Shown here: one piece after another, positions 52,655-61,247 of the stretch
Numbering within the stretch: position 1 is the stretch's first letter
Layout of the letters: each line of letters begins with the position of its first letter
Assembly: GCA_019637615.1 (NCBI GenBank)
Contig: JAHBVJ010000032.1
Span: 1-64,000, forward strand
Direction of reading: 5' to 3'
Source of the DNA: Anaerolineae bacterium
GTDB taxonomy: Bacteria; Chloroflexota; Anaerolineae; Aggregatilineales; UBA2796
Length of the DNA stretch: 64,000 bases
Notes under the pieces: model-generated
Database searches by the model: none
Seen by the model: the letters and a program-made list of their open reading frames with translations, nothing else
Told to the model about the DNA's origin: nothing
Made by a program: the position numbers and the translations under genes

Positions 52655-53080
52655 ATGACGGACACAGCCTTACGCCCTTTTGAGATCGCGCTGCCGATCC
52701 CGGTACGCACGTATGACATCGACTTCGCGGGGATCGTCAGCAATATCGTGTACATCCGCTGGCTGGAAGATTTGCGTTTGGCGATGCTGGACGCGTATTT
52801 TCCGCTGCAAACGCAAGTTACCGACGGCATCGGGCCAGTCTTGGTCTCTACGCAGATCGAGTATAAGCGCCCGATCCGGCTGTTCGACAAGGTGATCGGG
52901 CGGATGTGGGTGAGCGAACTGGGCACGACGCGCTGCAACTTGCAAGCGGAATTCGCCGCCAACGACGTGATTACGACCACAGCGGCGCAAGTGACGGTGT
53001 TCATCAACACGCACACAATGCGTCCCGTGCCGATCCCCGCGCATCTACGCGAACAGTATCAGCGGATGAGCGGAGAATGA
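52655..53080 (+). CDS. Hotdog-fold acyl-CoA thioesterase (4HBT type)
   Basis: A 141-residue protein with the 4HBT hotdog signature: RTYDIDFAGIVSNIVYIRWLE contains the catalytic Asp, and VSTQIEYKRPIRLFDKV gives the substrate-loop strand. Such enzymes hydrolyse acyl-CoA thioesters. ATG 52655 has GAGG upstream. It is transcribed divergently from the nucleoside hydrolase and convergently with the hypothetical gene at 53088. Substrate range is not predictable. Confidence 0.87.
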   Translation: MTDTALRPFEIALPIPVRTYDIDFAGIVSNIVYIRWLEDLRLAMLDAYFPLQTQVTDGIGPVLVSTQIEYKRPIRLFDKVIGRMWVSELGTTRCNLQAEFAANDVITTTAAQVTVFINTHTMRPVPIPAHLREQYQRMSGE

Positions 53081-53087
53081 CTGTCCG

Positions 53088-53489
53088 TTAGAGGTTAATG
53101 TTAATATCATCTGGCAAGGTCAGAAATCCTCTGAAGCTAGACGGAAATGGAATATCGCCTAGTGTGTATTGCGCGTCTATTCTCGCAAAGAGGTAGTAGA
53201 TAAATTGGACTTTTAAGCGAGAAGTGTATTCGCTGGTTTGTTGGTGGGCAACGAGCAGTGAGGTTGGGTTCGTAGCATACCTGAATCTTATCGTTACCCC
53301 CGTTTGATCAATATGCAGCGAGATCAATTGCTCCAAAAGTACAGAGGCGATTTTGCTTGTCACGGGTTCCAGAATTATTTGCAACACACGCAGCGTATCG
53401 TTAACGTCGAGCGGCTTTTCAAAGCCGACTTGTACAAGGATGTCAAAAGACTCTTCGGTATCCGAGTCGATGAATTCGAAGGTTGACAA
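53088..53489 (-). CDS. Hypothetical protein
   Basis: A 133-residue acidic, soluble-looking protein with alternating strands and helices and no motif or family I recognise. It is convergent with the thioesterase gene (7-bp gap). A GGAACG/GAGG-like site precedes the ATG weakly. Its lower GC than both flanks hints at an acquired gene. Confidence 0.55.
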   Translation of the reverse strand: MSTFEFIDSDTEESFDILVQVGFEKPLDVNDTLRVLQIILEPVTSKIASVLLEQLISLHIDQTGVTIRFRYATNPTSLLVAHQQTSEYTSRLKVQFIYYLFARIDAQYTLGDIPFPSSFRGFLTLPDDININL

Positions 53490-53689
53490 GCGTTCCTCCC
53501 CGCGATCACAATTGCTAGTCAGTTCATCGCGTCTGGATGCGTGAATAACAGTCTATAACAATAGTATGCCGTCTGCGTGCCGAGTAGCCACCGACACGGC
53601 TAGTTGCACTATAATTGGGAACGTGTATATAACCTCGTCAATGCTCCAATCGCACAGGGTGAAGGTAGGCAGGAGTGATAGCTTCGAGC

Positions 53690-54409
53690 ATGTTGGTGCA
53701 GTCCGAAGTCAAGCAGATCATCACGGCCTTGGCAGCAGGTGCCGATCAGCGTCTATTCTCCGCCGCCGATTGGGATTCGCGCCTCAGCGGCGTCCCCGGT
53801 TCCCGCGTGTTTATGCGCCAACTACGCCAAGAATGGCAGCCCATCGCCCCGCCCGATGATTTTTGCCGCAAGATGGTAGACGTGGTGCGCGAACATCTGC
53901 ATAAGCACAACGGCGCGGCGCATATCTGGGCGCACACGCTGCGCGTGACGGGCAACGCGCTCCAGATGGCGTCGGAAGCCGACGTTGAGCCGCAGTTCGC
54001 GTTTTTGCTTGGCCTGTTCCACGACGTGGGCAAGCTGGACGAAGGCATCGAAGGCGAGACGCACGAGGAAATCGGGGCGCGGATCGCGACGGAAGTCTTG
54101 AGCGCTACCTACTCGAAGTCGATGGTCAAGCTAACGGCGGCGGTGATCAGCAAACAAGCCAGCGCGGTGAATCCATTCACACGACTGCTGCATGATGCCG
54201 ACAAACTCGACAAGATCGGCGCGACGGGCATCGCGCGGCGGCTGTCTACGGAATATGGATCGCGACATGTGAGTACGGCGCTGCGCCGTGTTCGCGCAGA
54301 GCTAGAAAACTTCCGCCCGATGAACTACACCTTCTCCAAGGAAATGGCGGAGCAGAAGAAGGATTTCACCTACACCTTCCTGAATGCCGTCTCCCAATGG
54401 ATCGAATAG
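53690..54409 (+). CDS. HD-domain phosphohydrolase family protein
   Basis: About 239 residues. The HD motif set is His in AAHIWAHTLRVT, His-Asp in LGLFHDVGKLDEG, a Glu/His in GETHEEIGARI and a late Asp in LLHDADKLDKIGATG. This is the metal-dependent phosphohydrolase fold found in nucleotide and (p)ppGpp-type hydrolases. ATG 53690 or GTG 53675 could start it; neither has an ideally spaced site. It precedes the methyltransferase-trpF-trpB run on the same strand. Confidence 0.83.
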   Translation: MLVQSEVKQIITALAAGADQRLFSAADWDSRLSGVPGSRVFMRQLRQEWQPIAPPDDFCRKMVDVVREHLHKHNGAAHIWAHTLRVTGNALQMASEADVEPQFAFLLGLFHDVGKLDEGIEGETHEEIGARIATEVLSATYSKSMVKLTAAVISKQASAVNPFTRLLHDADKLDKIGATGIARRLSTEYGSRHVSTALRRVRAELENFRPMNYTFSKEMAEQKKDFTYTFLNAVSQWIE

Positions 54410-54470
54410 CGCTGGATTCTGCGCTACACTCATCTGCTTAACGCAAATCAGTACAAGTACACAATCGCCC

Positions 54471-55283
54471 ATGACGGATGATCCACATCTGGTCGCTAAT
54501 CTTGAGCGCTATCGGGGCTTCGCGGCGATCTATGACAAGTATCGTCCGTTGCCGCCACCTGCGTTGGTCGGCTTGATCAGCCAGCTCGCGGGACGCACGC
54601 ATTTCGACTGCGTGGTCGATCTCGCCAGCGGATCGGGCATCTCGACGCGGCTGTGGGCTGACCACGCCGACAACGTGATCGGGATCGAGCCGAACGAGGA
54701 CATGCGTGAGTATGCTGCCGCGCAATCGGCGCAACAGCCGCACCTTCGCTATCAAGGCGGGCTGGCGCGGCAAACCGGACTACCCGATCAGTGCGCGGAC
54801 GTGGTGAGCATCGGCAACGCGCTGCACTGGATGGAACCAGTAACGTTCATGGCGGAAGTGGCACGGTTGCTGCGTCCGAATGGAGTGTTTTGTGCGTTTC
54901 AAGCCAACTTCCCGCCAACGCTGAATTGGCAAGCCGAATTGACCGATCAGTCCTTCATGAACAAGGCGGGCACGATGGCGGAAGCGCGCGGGTTGGTGGA
55001 ACACGTCCGAAAATGGCGGTATGATGAACATGTCCGGCAGATGAATGAAAGTGGCAGATTCCGGTACGTCAAGGAATTGTCGCTGCACAGCACGGAACAG
55101 GGGAACGCCGAGCGCTTTGTGGGCTTGATGCTCAGTCAAGGCTTGATCCATACGCTGTTCAAGGCGGGCGTGACGGAAGCGGAGATCGGAATCCCGCACT
55201 ATCGGGAGACGATCCAGCGGCTGTTGGGCGATGAACCGCAGACGTGGTATTTTTCATTTCGGATTTTGATAGGCATTCCATGA
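54471..55283 (+). CDS. Class I SAM-dependent methyltransferase
   Basis: A 270-residue protein with the Rossmann motif I (VVDLASGSGISTRLW), the acidic motif II (VIGIEPNEDMREYA), motif III/IV (GLPDQCADVVSIGNALHWM) and the following helix (EVARLLRPNGVFCAF). The type-11 methyltransferase fold is clear, but the substrate is unknown. Its TGA overlaps the trpF ATG (ATGA), so it is translationally coupled to the tryptophan genes. That is an unusual neighbour and may reflect operon convenience rather than function. Confidence 0.88.
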   Translation: MTDDPHLVANLERYRGFAAIYDKYRPLPPPALVGLISQLAGRTHFDCVVDLASGSGISTRLWADHADNVIGIEPNEDMREYAAAQSAQQPHLRYQGGLARQTGLPDQCADVVSIGNALHWMEPVTFMAEVARLLRPNGVFCAFQANFPPTLNWQAELTDQSFMNKAGTMAEARGLVEHVRKWRYDEHVRQMNESGRFRYVKELSLHSTEQGNAERFVGLMLSQGLIHTLFKAGVTEAEIGIPHYRETIQRLLGDEPQTWYFSFRILIGIP

Positions 55284-55969
55284 CACAAGTTAAAATTTGC
55301 GGGTTGACGAACATCGAGGATGTGCAGGTCGCGGTCGATGAGGGCGTCGAGTTCCTCGGCTTTATTCTGTACGAAAAGAGTCCGCGCTACGTGACGACGG
55401 CACGCGTGGCGAGGATCATGTCGTTTTTGCGTGGCTATGACGTACCGCGCATTCCGGTGTGCATCGGCGTGTTCGTGAATCCGAGCGTTGATGAGGTCGA
55501 GCAGGCCTTGGCGCATACCGGCTTGCAAGCCGCGCAAGTCCACAAAGCCACGCCGGATGTGATCCGCGAGATGCGGACGCGCACGCTCGGATCGTTGTAT
55601 CCGGCAGTGCAGCCGCGCACCGCCAGCGAGATCGTGCCGTACACGGCGCTGGACGACGAAGCGGGCGTGTATCCGACGGCGTTTTATCTGCCGCAACTGA
55701 TGGTAGACGCCTATCATCCAGACTTAGCGGGCGGGACGGGCAAGCAAGCCGATCTCGAACTCGCCGCTGAGATTGCCGCCAGTGTGCCGCGTTTGATGCT
55801 GGCGGGCGGCCTGACGGCGGACAACGTCGCTACCACGATTCGAGCTGCGCAGCCGTGGGCGGTCGACGTTTCCAGCGGGGTAGAGGCCAGCCCCGGCAAA
55901 AAAGATCACGAGAAAGTACGGGCGTTTATCCGCGCCGTTAGAGCTGTTGATAAGGAAATCGCATTATGA
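55280..55969 (+). CDS. trpF: Phosphoribosylanthranilate isomerase
   Basis: A 229-residue TIM-barrel enzyme of tryptophan biosynthesis. The N-terminal TQVKICGLTN contains the catalytic Cys and ligand motif, the catalytic Asp region is MVDAYHPDLAGGTG, and the phosphate-binding end reads LAGGLTADNV and VDVSSGVEASPGKKDH. It converts phosphoribosylanthranilate to CdRP. It is slightly longer than the common 200-210 residues, mostly in the middle loop. ATG 55280 overlaps the methyltransferase stop, and its own stop overlaps the trpB ATG. Confidence 0.95.
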   Translation: MTQVKICGLTNIEDVQVAVDEGVEFLGFILYEKSPRYVTTARVARIMSFLRGYDVPRIPVCIGVFVNPSVDEVEQALAHTGLQAAQVHKATPDVIREMRTRTLGSLYPAVQPRTASEIVPYTALDDEAGVYPTAFYLPQLMVDAYHPDLAGGTGKQADLELAAEIAASVPRLMLAGGLTADNVATTIRAAQPWAVDVSSGVEASPGKKDHEKVRAFIRAVRAVDKEIAL

Positions 55970-57204
55970 CTCTCGCGAATACAAAAACTACGATTGATGA
56001 GCACTTACCGGATGAACGTGGCTACTTTGGCAAGTACGGCGGACGTTTCGTGCCGGAAACGCTGGTGCCCGCGCTGGACGACCTGACCGAGGCGTTCAAC
56101 GAACTCAAGGATACGCCCAGCTTCCAAGCCGAGTTTCAACATTTGCTGAAGACGTTCGTCGGGCGTGCCACGCCGATCACGTTCGCGGAGCACTTATCGG
56201 AGCATCTCGGCGGCGCGAAGTTGTATTTGAAGCGCGAAGACCTCGCCCACAGCGGTGCGCATAAGATCAATAACGCGCTCGGTCAGGCGCTGCTCGCCAA
56301 GCGGATGGGCAAGAAGCGCATCATCGCGGAGACGGGCGCGGGGCAGCACGGTGTAGCGACGGCGACGGTATGCGCGATGCTCGGCCTTGAATGTCACGTC
56401 TACATGGGATCGGTGGATATGGCGCGCCAGCAGCCGAACGTGCTGCGGATGCGCTTGCTCGGCGCGGAAGTGATCCCCGTCACCAGCGGCACACAAACGC
56501 TCAAGGACTCGGTCAATGAGGCGATCCGCGATTGGGTGACCAACGTGGGCGACACCTTCTACATCATCGGTTCGGCGCTCGGCCCGCATCCGTACCCGCT
56601 GATGGTGCGCGATTTCCAGTCGGTGATCGGGCGCGAGGCACGCCAGCAGATGCTCGATCAGGTGGGGCGCTTGCCCGATGTCGTGGTAGCCTGCGTGGGC
56701 GGCGGCAGCAACGCGATCGGGATTTTCCACGGCTTCCGCGATGATCCAGAAGTGCGTTTGATCGGCGTGGAAGCGGGCGGCTACGGGATCGAGAGCGGTA
56801 AGCACGCGGCGCGCTTCTCCGATCCGAAGATGGGACGCTTGGGCATTTTGCAGGGCACCAAGTCGTATGTGCTGCAAACCGACGACGGGCAGATTTCCGA
56901 CACGCACAGCATTTCGGCGGGCTTGGATTACGCTTCCGTCGGGCCGGAGCACAGCTTCCTGCGCGAGATCGGGCGGGCGGAATATACGTCCGCGACGGAT
57001 GATCAGGCCTTGGAAGGCTTCCAATTGCTATGCCGCTATGAGGGCATCATCCCCGCGCTGGAGTCGTCGCACGCAGTGTATGAAGCCACGCGACTCGCGC
57101 CGACGCTGCCGAAGGATCAGATCGTGCTGATCAACCTGTCGGGGCGCGGCGATAAGGACTTGGAAACGGTGACGAAGGCGTTGACGGAGCGCGGGTTGTT
57201 GTAG
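55966..57204 (+). CDS. trpB: Tryptophan synthase beta chain
   Basis: A 412-residue PLP enzyme, TrpB1 type. It has GYFGKYGGRFVPETLVPAL at the N-terminus, the PLP Lys in HSGAHKINNALGQ (near residue 97), the ETGAGQHGVATA substrate loop, the phosphate-binding VACVGGGSNAIG and the C-terminal LINLSGRGDKD. It makes tryptophan from indole and serine, normally with TrpA. No trpA follows: the next genes are convergent, so trpA must lie elsewhere. Confidence 0.97.
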   Translation: MTLANTKTTIDEHLPDERGYFGKYGGRFVPETLVPALDDLTEAFNELKDTPSFQAEFQHLLKTFVGRATPITFAEHLSEHLGGAKLYLKREDLAHSGAHKINNALGQALLAKRMGKKRIIAETGAGQHGVATATVCAMLGLECHVYMGSVDMARQQPNVLRMRLLGAEVIPVTSGTQTLKDSVNEAIRDWVTNVGDTFYIIGSALGPHPYPLMVRDFQSVIGREARQQMLDQVGRLPDVVVACVGGGSNAIGIFHGFRDDPEVRLIGVEAGGYGIESGKHAARFSDPKMGRLGILQGTKSYVLQTDDGQISDTHSISAGLDYASVGPEHSFLREIGRAEYTSATDDQALEGFQLLCRYEGIIPALESSHAVYEATRLAPTLPKDQIVLINLSGRGDKDLETVTKALTERGLL

Positions 57205-57269
57205 GGGGCAAATTGATAGTTTGTCGTGTGGTTGCGGAATTTTCTTTTACTACACGACAATTCATTTGA

Positions 57270-58685
57270 TTACATATAGAAACTATATCTCGGCTGAATA
57301 GTTTCGTTTGAATCCAAGTGCTTTAGCACCAACCCCACCTTGCGTGCAGCCGCTAAAGTTATCGGTTCACTTCCATCGAACTGGGATTTATTCCAGTTCA
57401 TTTTTGAAAGTCCAAGAATCTCTTGTGCTAGAAACTTAGGTGTTTGGTCGATACCGTAGCAACGCATTTCTAATGGTTCAGGAATATAGTTACCGGGATA
57501 TGTTTCAAAAAAGTCTACACTTCCTCTTGTATATAATATTTGTTTCATAGTATCCAATGTAACGAAAGTGCCACGTAACGGTGGATACTGGGCATTCCTG
57601 AAAACACGAACACCCGTGCTCCCTAAAGTAAGGAGATCAGATGTACTCACTTTTTGTACTTCGAGCGCCCTATAAAATCCTTCTAGTTCATCCTTATTAT
57701 AATTAGAGCTTTTGTGAATTACTACCCTTGCAGGAAGATTAGAATGTTCTTTGCGGTACGCTTCTAGTGCTTTATAAAGTAAATCATAGGCTACCGGTTC
57801 TGTGAGATGTGGCTGTCTATCTTCTTTGGAAATCTTTGCCGCCCCTCCGCGTACTATGATTCCATCACCACGCTCATTGAACACTTGCGCAATACTAGTC
57901 TCCAATCTTTCACCATCAGTAGTTTTATAGAAACTGATGCCAACATAACAAGCTGTAAAATGAGATGACACTCGTATCAACCGCCAAGGAGTACCTTTTG
58001 CTTTATAGTATTGGGCAGTATAAAAATTCCATGCTTTTGTTGCATCATCTTGAGTTTTTCTCGGTTTTGTGGGTTTGCGCTTTTACTGTCTTCGTTTCGA
58101 TGTATCGTATGTACTTGGCAATATAAGTTGGGTGTGCATTAAAAAGCGCATGGCACGCGCTTTCAGATAATCGCGGAAATCTTTGTGTGTTGATTTGTTA
58201 GATTCTGCATCACGATTTTCAAGATAATCTACCAAAATATCCGGAATAGCACATACAGCAATATCTACTGCTGATGATTGGGTTAAATACTCTATTTCCT
58301 CAAGAAACAAGGCCGCAGTTTGTGTGACAATATCTTCTTGCTTTTCTAATTTCAGGATTTTTTCAAATTCGGAAAGCTTAATTGGTCGATGCGCTGTTGA
58401 TGTTAATGGGGCAGGAAGATTCGTGTTCTCCCCAAAACCGGGAAACTCAGGGAATAAAGTATATTTGTTGCTTTCTTTTGCCGGAATACCTTGACTGCAT
58501 TTTTCCACCCAAGTGGAGACGCCTTCAATTGTTTCGTTAGTACCAATTAGCCCTAATTTTATAGCTTTGGGAGCACGAATATCTTTATAGTCAAACGGCT
58601 TGTAGTTCATCAAGCCAAATCTTATGTCAATGTGTTTACCAGTACCAAATTCAAGTTCTGGTTCTGCTAAATGCTCAATTTTCAT
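57270..58685 (-). pseudogene. Short prokaryotic Argonaute (MID-PIWI) with an in-frame stop
   Basis: One reading frame of about 470 codons. Residues 1-200 begin EPELEFGTGKHIDIRFGLM, the typical short-pAgo start, and form the MID region. A single TAA (58083-58085) stands in the linker before TQDDATKAWNFYTAQYY, then the PIWI half follows (ACYVGISFYK, LRGTFVTLD, LGLSKMNWNKSQFDG). Both halves are in the same frame with no other lesion. PIWI positions that carry catalytic Asp in active Argonautes are Ser or absent here, as in other short pAgos, so it would bind guide and target but not cut. It begins 9 bp after the protease-APAZ gene. Confidence 0.9.
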
Positions 58686-58694
58686 TGGAATATT

Positions 58695-59801
58695 TTACTC
58701 CAGCGGTGTATCTAGCATTGAATTTGTCAACTGATCAATGCTGCTTTCTTTCTCAACCCATGCACTATCATTCACACCAAAATCAGCCTCGAAATTTTGC
58801 AGTCGCCCAAATGATAAAAGCGGATAAACGGGAGTAAAGATGTCGCCAGTTTCTGTAAGATAACATACCCATGCTCGAACCTGTCCTAAGATTGCTCCGT
58901 TTCGTTCAAGTTTTTTGATTCCGCTCATCAAAACTTCGTAATTAAAGTGTAAATCGTAACCATTAGTAGTGAAATGATATGTGGGTGTAATTTCTAGATA
59001 CCATAGTTCATCATAACGTTTGAAATGACCTTTGAAGGCAAAGTGACGGTAATAGTAAGGATTACCATTCTGAACGAAAGTACTTGCACCAAAAACTATC
59101 TTTTCAGTTTTGCGTTTTCCGGGTTGATAGTGATATATGCGGTTAGAAAGATCAGGAGTTGCTTTGAAATGATAATAGTCCTTCTCGCGGAAGTATCTTA
59201 AGTCACCACGAACCTTTGCTTGCACACATTTATTCAATAGAAAGACAAACTCACGTTGTTTTGCCTCATTTCTTGACGATGCCCATTCTTCTGTAGGTAT
59301 TTCTTCAATTGAATCTTGATCGCATAATTTAACCCAATTAGGCGAATCAAAATTACGAAAAGATAAAAGCGTGTTTCCAACTAATGACCACTCATTTTGT
59401 TGATGATTTAATTGTCGTAGTTTTTCAGCTATCTCTTTGGGATTTTTGACCAACGCAGTAGCAACATACATAGTGCTTGGATAACTCTGCACTGATAACA
59501 GATTACTGGTGAGTGATTCGGATTTAGGTATTGGAGGGTGATAAACCCCTCTAAACTCAGGTAGGAGTGGAGCGATGAAATCAATAAGCTGTTCTGCCGG
59601 AATAAAAAATGCTGTCCGCATTGACGGCTCGGTATCTGCCGATACGATCAACCCCAATACAATACCATGTTCCTCACTCCACACTGGCGTACCGCTGAAT
59701 CCTTGTTCAACAAAATACCCGAACGCTTTTGTATCTTCAATCTGTATACGTCCATTAGCAACACGACCCTTTACGTAACCTGAAATCCAAATTCCGTTTG
59801 G
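58695..59801 (-). pseudogene. C-terminal part of a trypsin-like protease-APAZ protein, cut by an IS
   Basis: This encodes the last 368 residues of the interrupted protein. The first part finishes a trypsin-like domain and carries the nucleophile motif EQGFSGTPVW. It is followed by FFIPAEQLIDFIAPLL and then an APAZ-like domain (LRYFREKDYYHFKATPDLSN, YDELWYLEITPTYHFTTNGY, LLSFGRLQNFEADFG), the module that pairs with short pAgos. The reading is continuous from the IS boundary. A GTG at 59684 might allow internal starts but would drop the Ser motif. See the N-terminal part at 60746-61119. Confidence 0.85.
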
Positions 59802-59805
59802 ATAT

Positions 59806-60745
59806 GAACTGATTCAGACTTTCATGGCAAATAGGTGACGCAGGTTAATCAAAGCAAAAGCGAGATGATGCCCTGCCAAGAAATTAGCATCCTTGCGGTC
59901 AAAACGAAGCAGTAGAGCACGAAACTTGTCAATCCAAGCAAACGAGCGCTCACTGACGAAACGAACTTTGTAGACCTCAGCGTTAAATAGCCGCTTACGT
60001 CCACGCTTGACCGATTTTCGGTTGCGTTTGTTTTCAGCCATGTTGGGCACCACCTGATGATTGAAACAGACTTTGCGGGCTTCTTTGGTGTCAAAAGCAC
60101 TATCCGCATTGAAAAGGGCACCAGCAATAACCAATCCTATGTGCTTCATGGCTTTGAATGCACTTTGAAGATGGGCTTTGAGCTGAAACGCATCGTTATG
60201 GTTACCAGCTATGATACCTGTGGAAGCCACCACATAGCCGTTGCTATCGGTAATGGGCAAAATATTGCTGGTCTTCGCCCGTTTGCGAGCTTGGTACGCC
60301 ACACTTTCCCCACCTTTCTTGGCAATGGCATGACTACCATCCAAATTCATCTGGTGCAAGTCTAGTTCATCCTTGATGCGCCCAATACTTTCTTGCCAAA
60401 CCTTCTCCAAACTGCCATCTGTACTCCATTTGCGCCAATGGTCATAGACCGCTTGCCAACTTGGTTGGTTATGTCGCTGGCGCTCTGCCGCCTCATGCGA
60501 CACTGGTAAGCGATCCCACTGACAGCCTGTATGCAGGCGGTACAACAGCAAGTTGAATATCCCCTGCAGCGGTGTCTTACTCACATACCCCCGCCGCGCT
60601 GTCGTCAAATACGGCAAGATGTAGTCCCTAAACTGGTCTTCAGTTACACTTTCTGGGATGGTGCTCATGCTTGGTTACTCTTTGGTCGGAGTTTTCTCAA
60701 TCATGACGCACCCTCTTTTCTTTCTCAATATGTCTGAATCAGTTC
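59806..60745 (-). mobile_element. IS5-family insertion sequence in the protease-APAZ gene
   Basis: A 940-bp element bounded by perfect 14-bp inverted repeats, GAACTGATTCAGAC at 59806-59819 and GTCTGAATCAGTTC at 60732-60745. The flanking bases on the minus strand read ATA on both sides (60746-60748 and 59803-59805), a 3-bp target duplication. Removing the element and one ATA joins the two gene parts in frame. Confidence 0.92.
59814..60668 (-). CDS. IS5-family transposase
   Basis: A 284-residue DDE transposase. The N-terminal helical domain (RDYILPYLTTARRGYVSKTP) is followed by the catalytic core with Asp in LHQMNLDGSHAIAKKGG, Asp in GALFNADSAFDTKEARK and the ERSFAWIDKFRALLLRFDRK block with the catalytic Glu. 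The frame is intact, so the element may still be active. Its stop codon lies inside the terminal inverted repeat. Confidence 0.92.
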   Translation of the reverse strand: MSTIPESVTEDQFRDYILPYLTTARRGYVSKTPLQGIFNLLLYRLHTGCQWDRLPVSHEAAERQRHNQPSWQAVYDHWRKWSTDGSLEKVWQESIGRIKDELDLHQMNLDGSHAIAKKGGESVAYQARKRAKTSNILPITDSNGYVVASTGIIAGNHNDAFQLKAHLQSAFKAMKHIGLVIAGALFNADSAFDTKEARKVCFNHQVVPNMAENKRNRKSVKRGRKRLFNAEVYKVRFVSERSFAWIDKFRALLLRFDRKDANFLAGHHLAFALINLRHLFAMKV

Positions 60746-61119
60746 TATATAATAGGAAAACCGTAAGCCTTAAATGCTTGGAAGTCTTTCAATGCAACGT
60801 CTGAAATTCGCGCAGGAATTGCATCTGTGGGAATTTCTCCGCTTATTTCTAAAACGGCGATGTCACTAGGATGATCATCAGATTTAGGTTTCCAAATAAC
60901 GACTTTTGCATCGAGAAGTGGCGTATTTTTCAAAAACGGGAATTGAACGTGAATGGTATCTTGTGGCGTATTCTGCGATTTACCGTCCATATCAAGGGCA
61001 GCCGCAATTACATGAGCACACGTTAATATGTGTTTCTTGCTAACTAAGCATCCACCCCCGACCGAGCTTGAAGATTCTCGATGCGTGATTTTAACAATCG
61101 CGTGATCAATCAACGCCAT
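60746..61119 (-). pseudogene. N-terminal part of a trypsin-like protease-APAZ protein, cut by an IS
   Basis: The first 124 residues of the interrupted protein. The chymotrypsin-like N-terminal barrel has GGGCLVSKKHILTCAHVIAA with His36 and HPSDIAVLEIS with Asp86. After removal of the IS the frame continues as YPNGIWISGYVKGR to Ser161 in GFSGTPVW, giving a full His-Asp-Ser triad and a fusion of about 493 residues. There is no signal peptide, so the protease would be cytoplasmic. It is divergent from the trypco1-like gene at 61248. Confidence 0.88.
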
Positions 61120-61247
61120 TAACGGTCATCCTGCACATTTCGGGTTATATTGGTTTCGATAGCTACAATGACAATACGCTACATTATAGATAAGTCGATT
61201 AGTAAGATTAATTATACTTCGATACGCTTGTGCTAGGGAGACTCAAA

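Noticed and set aside
56194..57024. A 276-codon minus-strand frame opposite trpB
   Set aside because: It is a shadow of the highly conserved trpB; composition is biased to Arg, His and Ala and no motif is present.
57270..57980. The PIWI half as an independent gene starting at 57980
   Set aside because: The start would be a TTG without a ribosome binding site, and in-frame Argonaute sequence continues upstream to the TAA, so it is the 3' half of one gene.
58695..59684. The protease-APAZ C-terminal part as an independent gene starting at the GTG 59684
   Set aside because: Open frame and family sequence, including the catalytic Ser motif GFSGTPVW, continue upstream to the IS boundary at 59801 and join in frame with the N-terminal part after IS removal.
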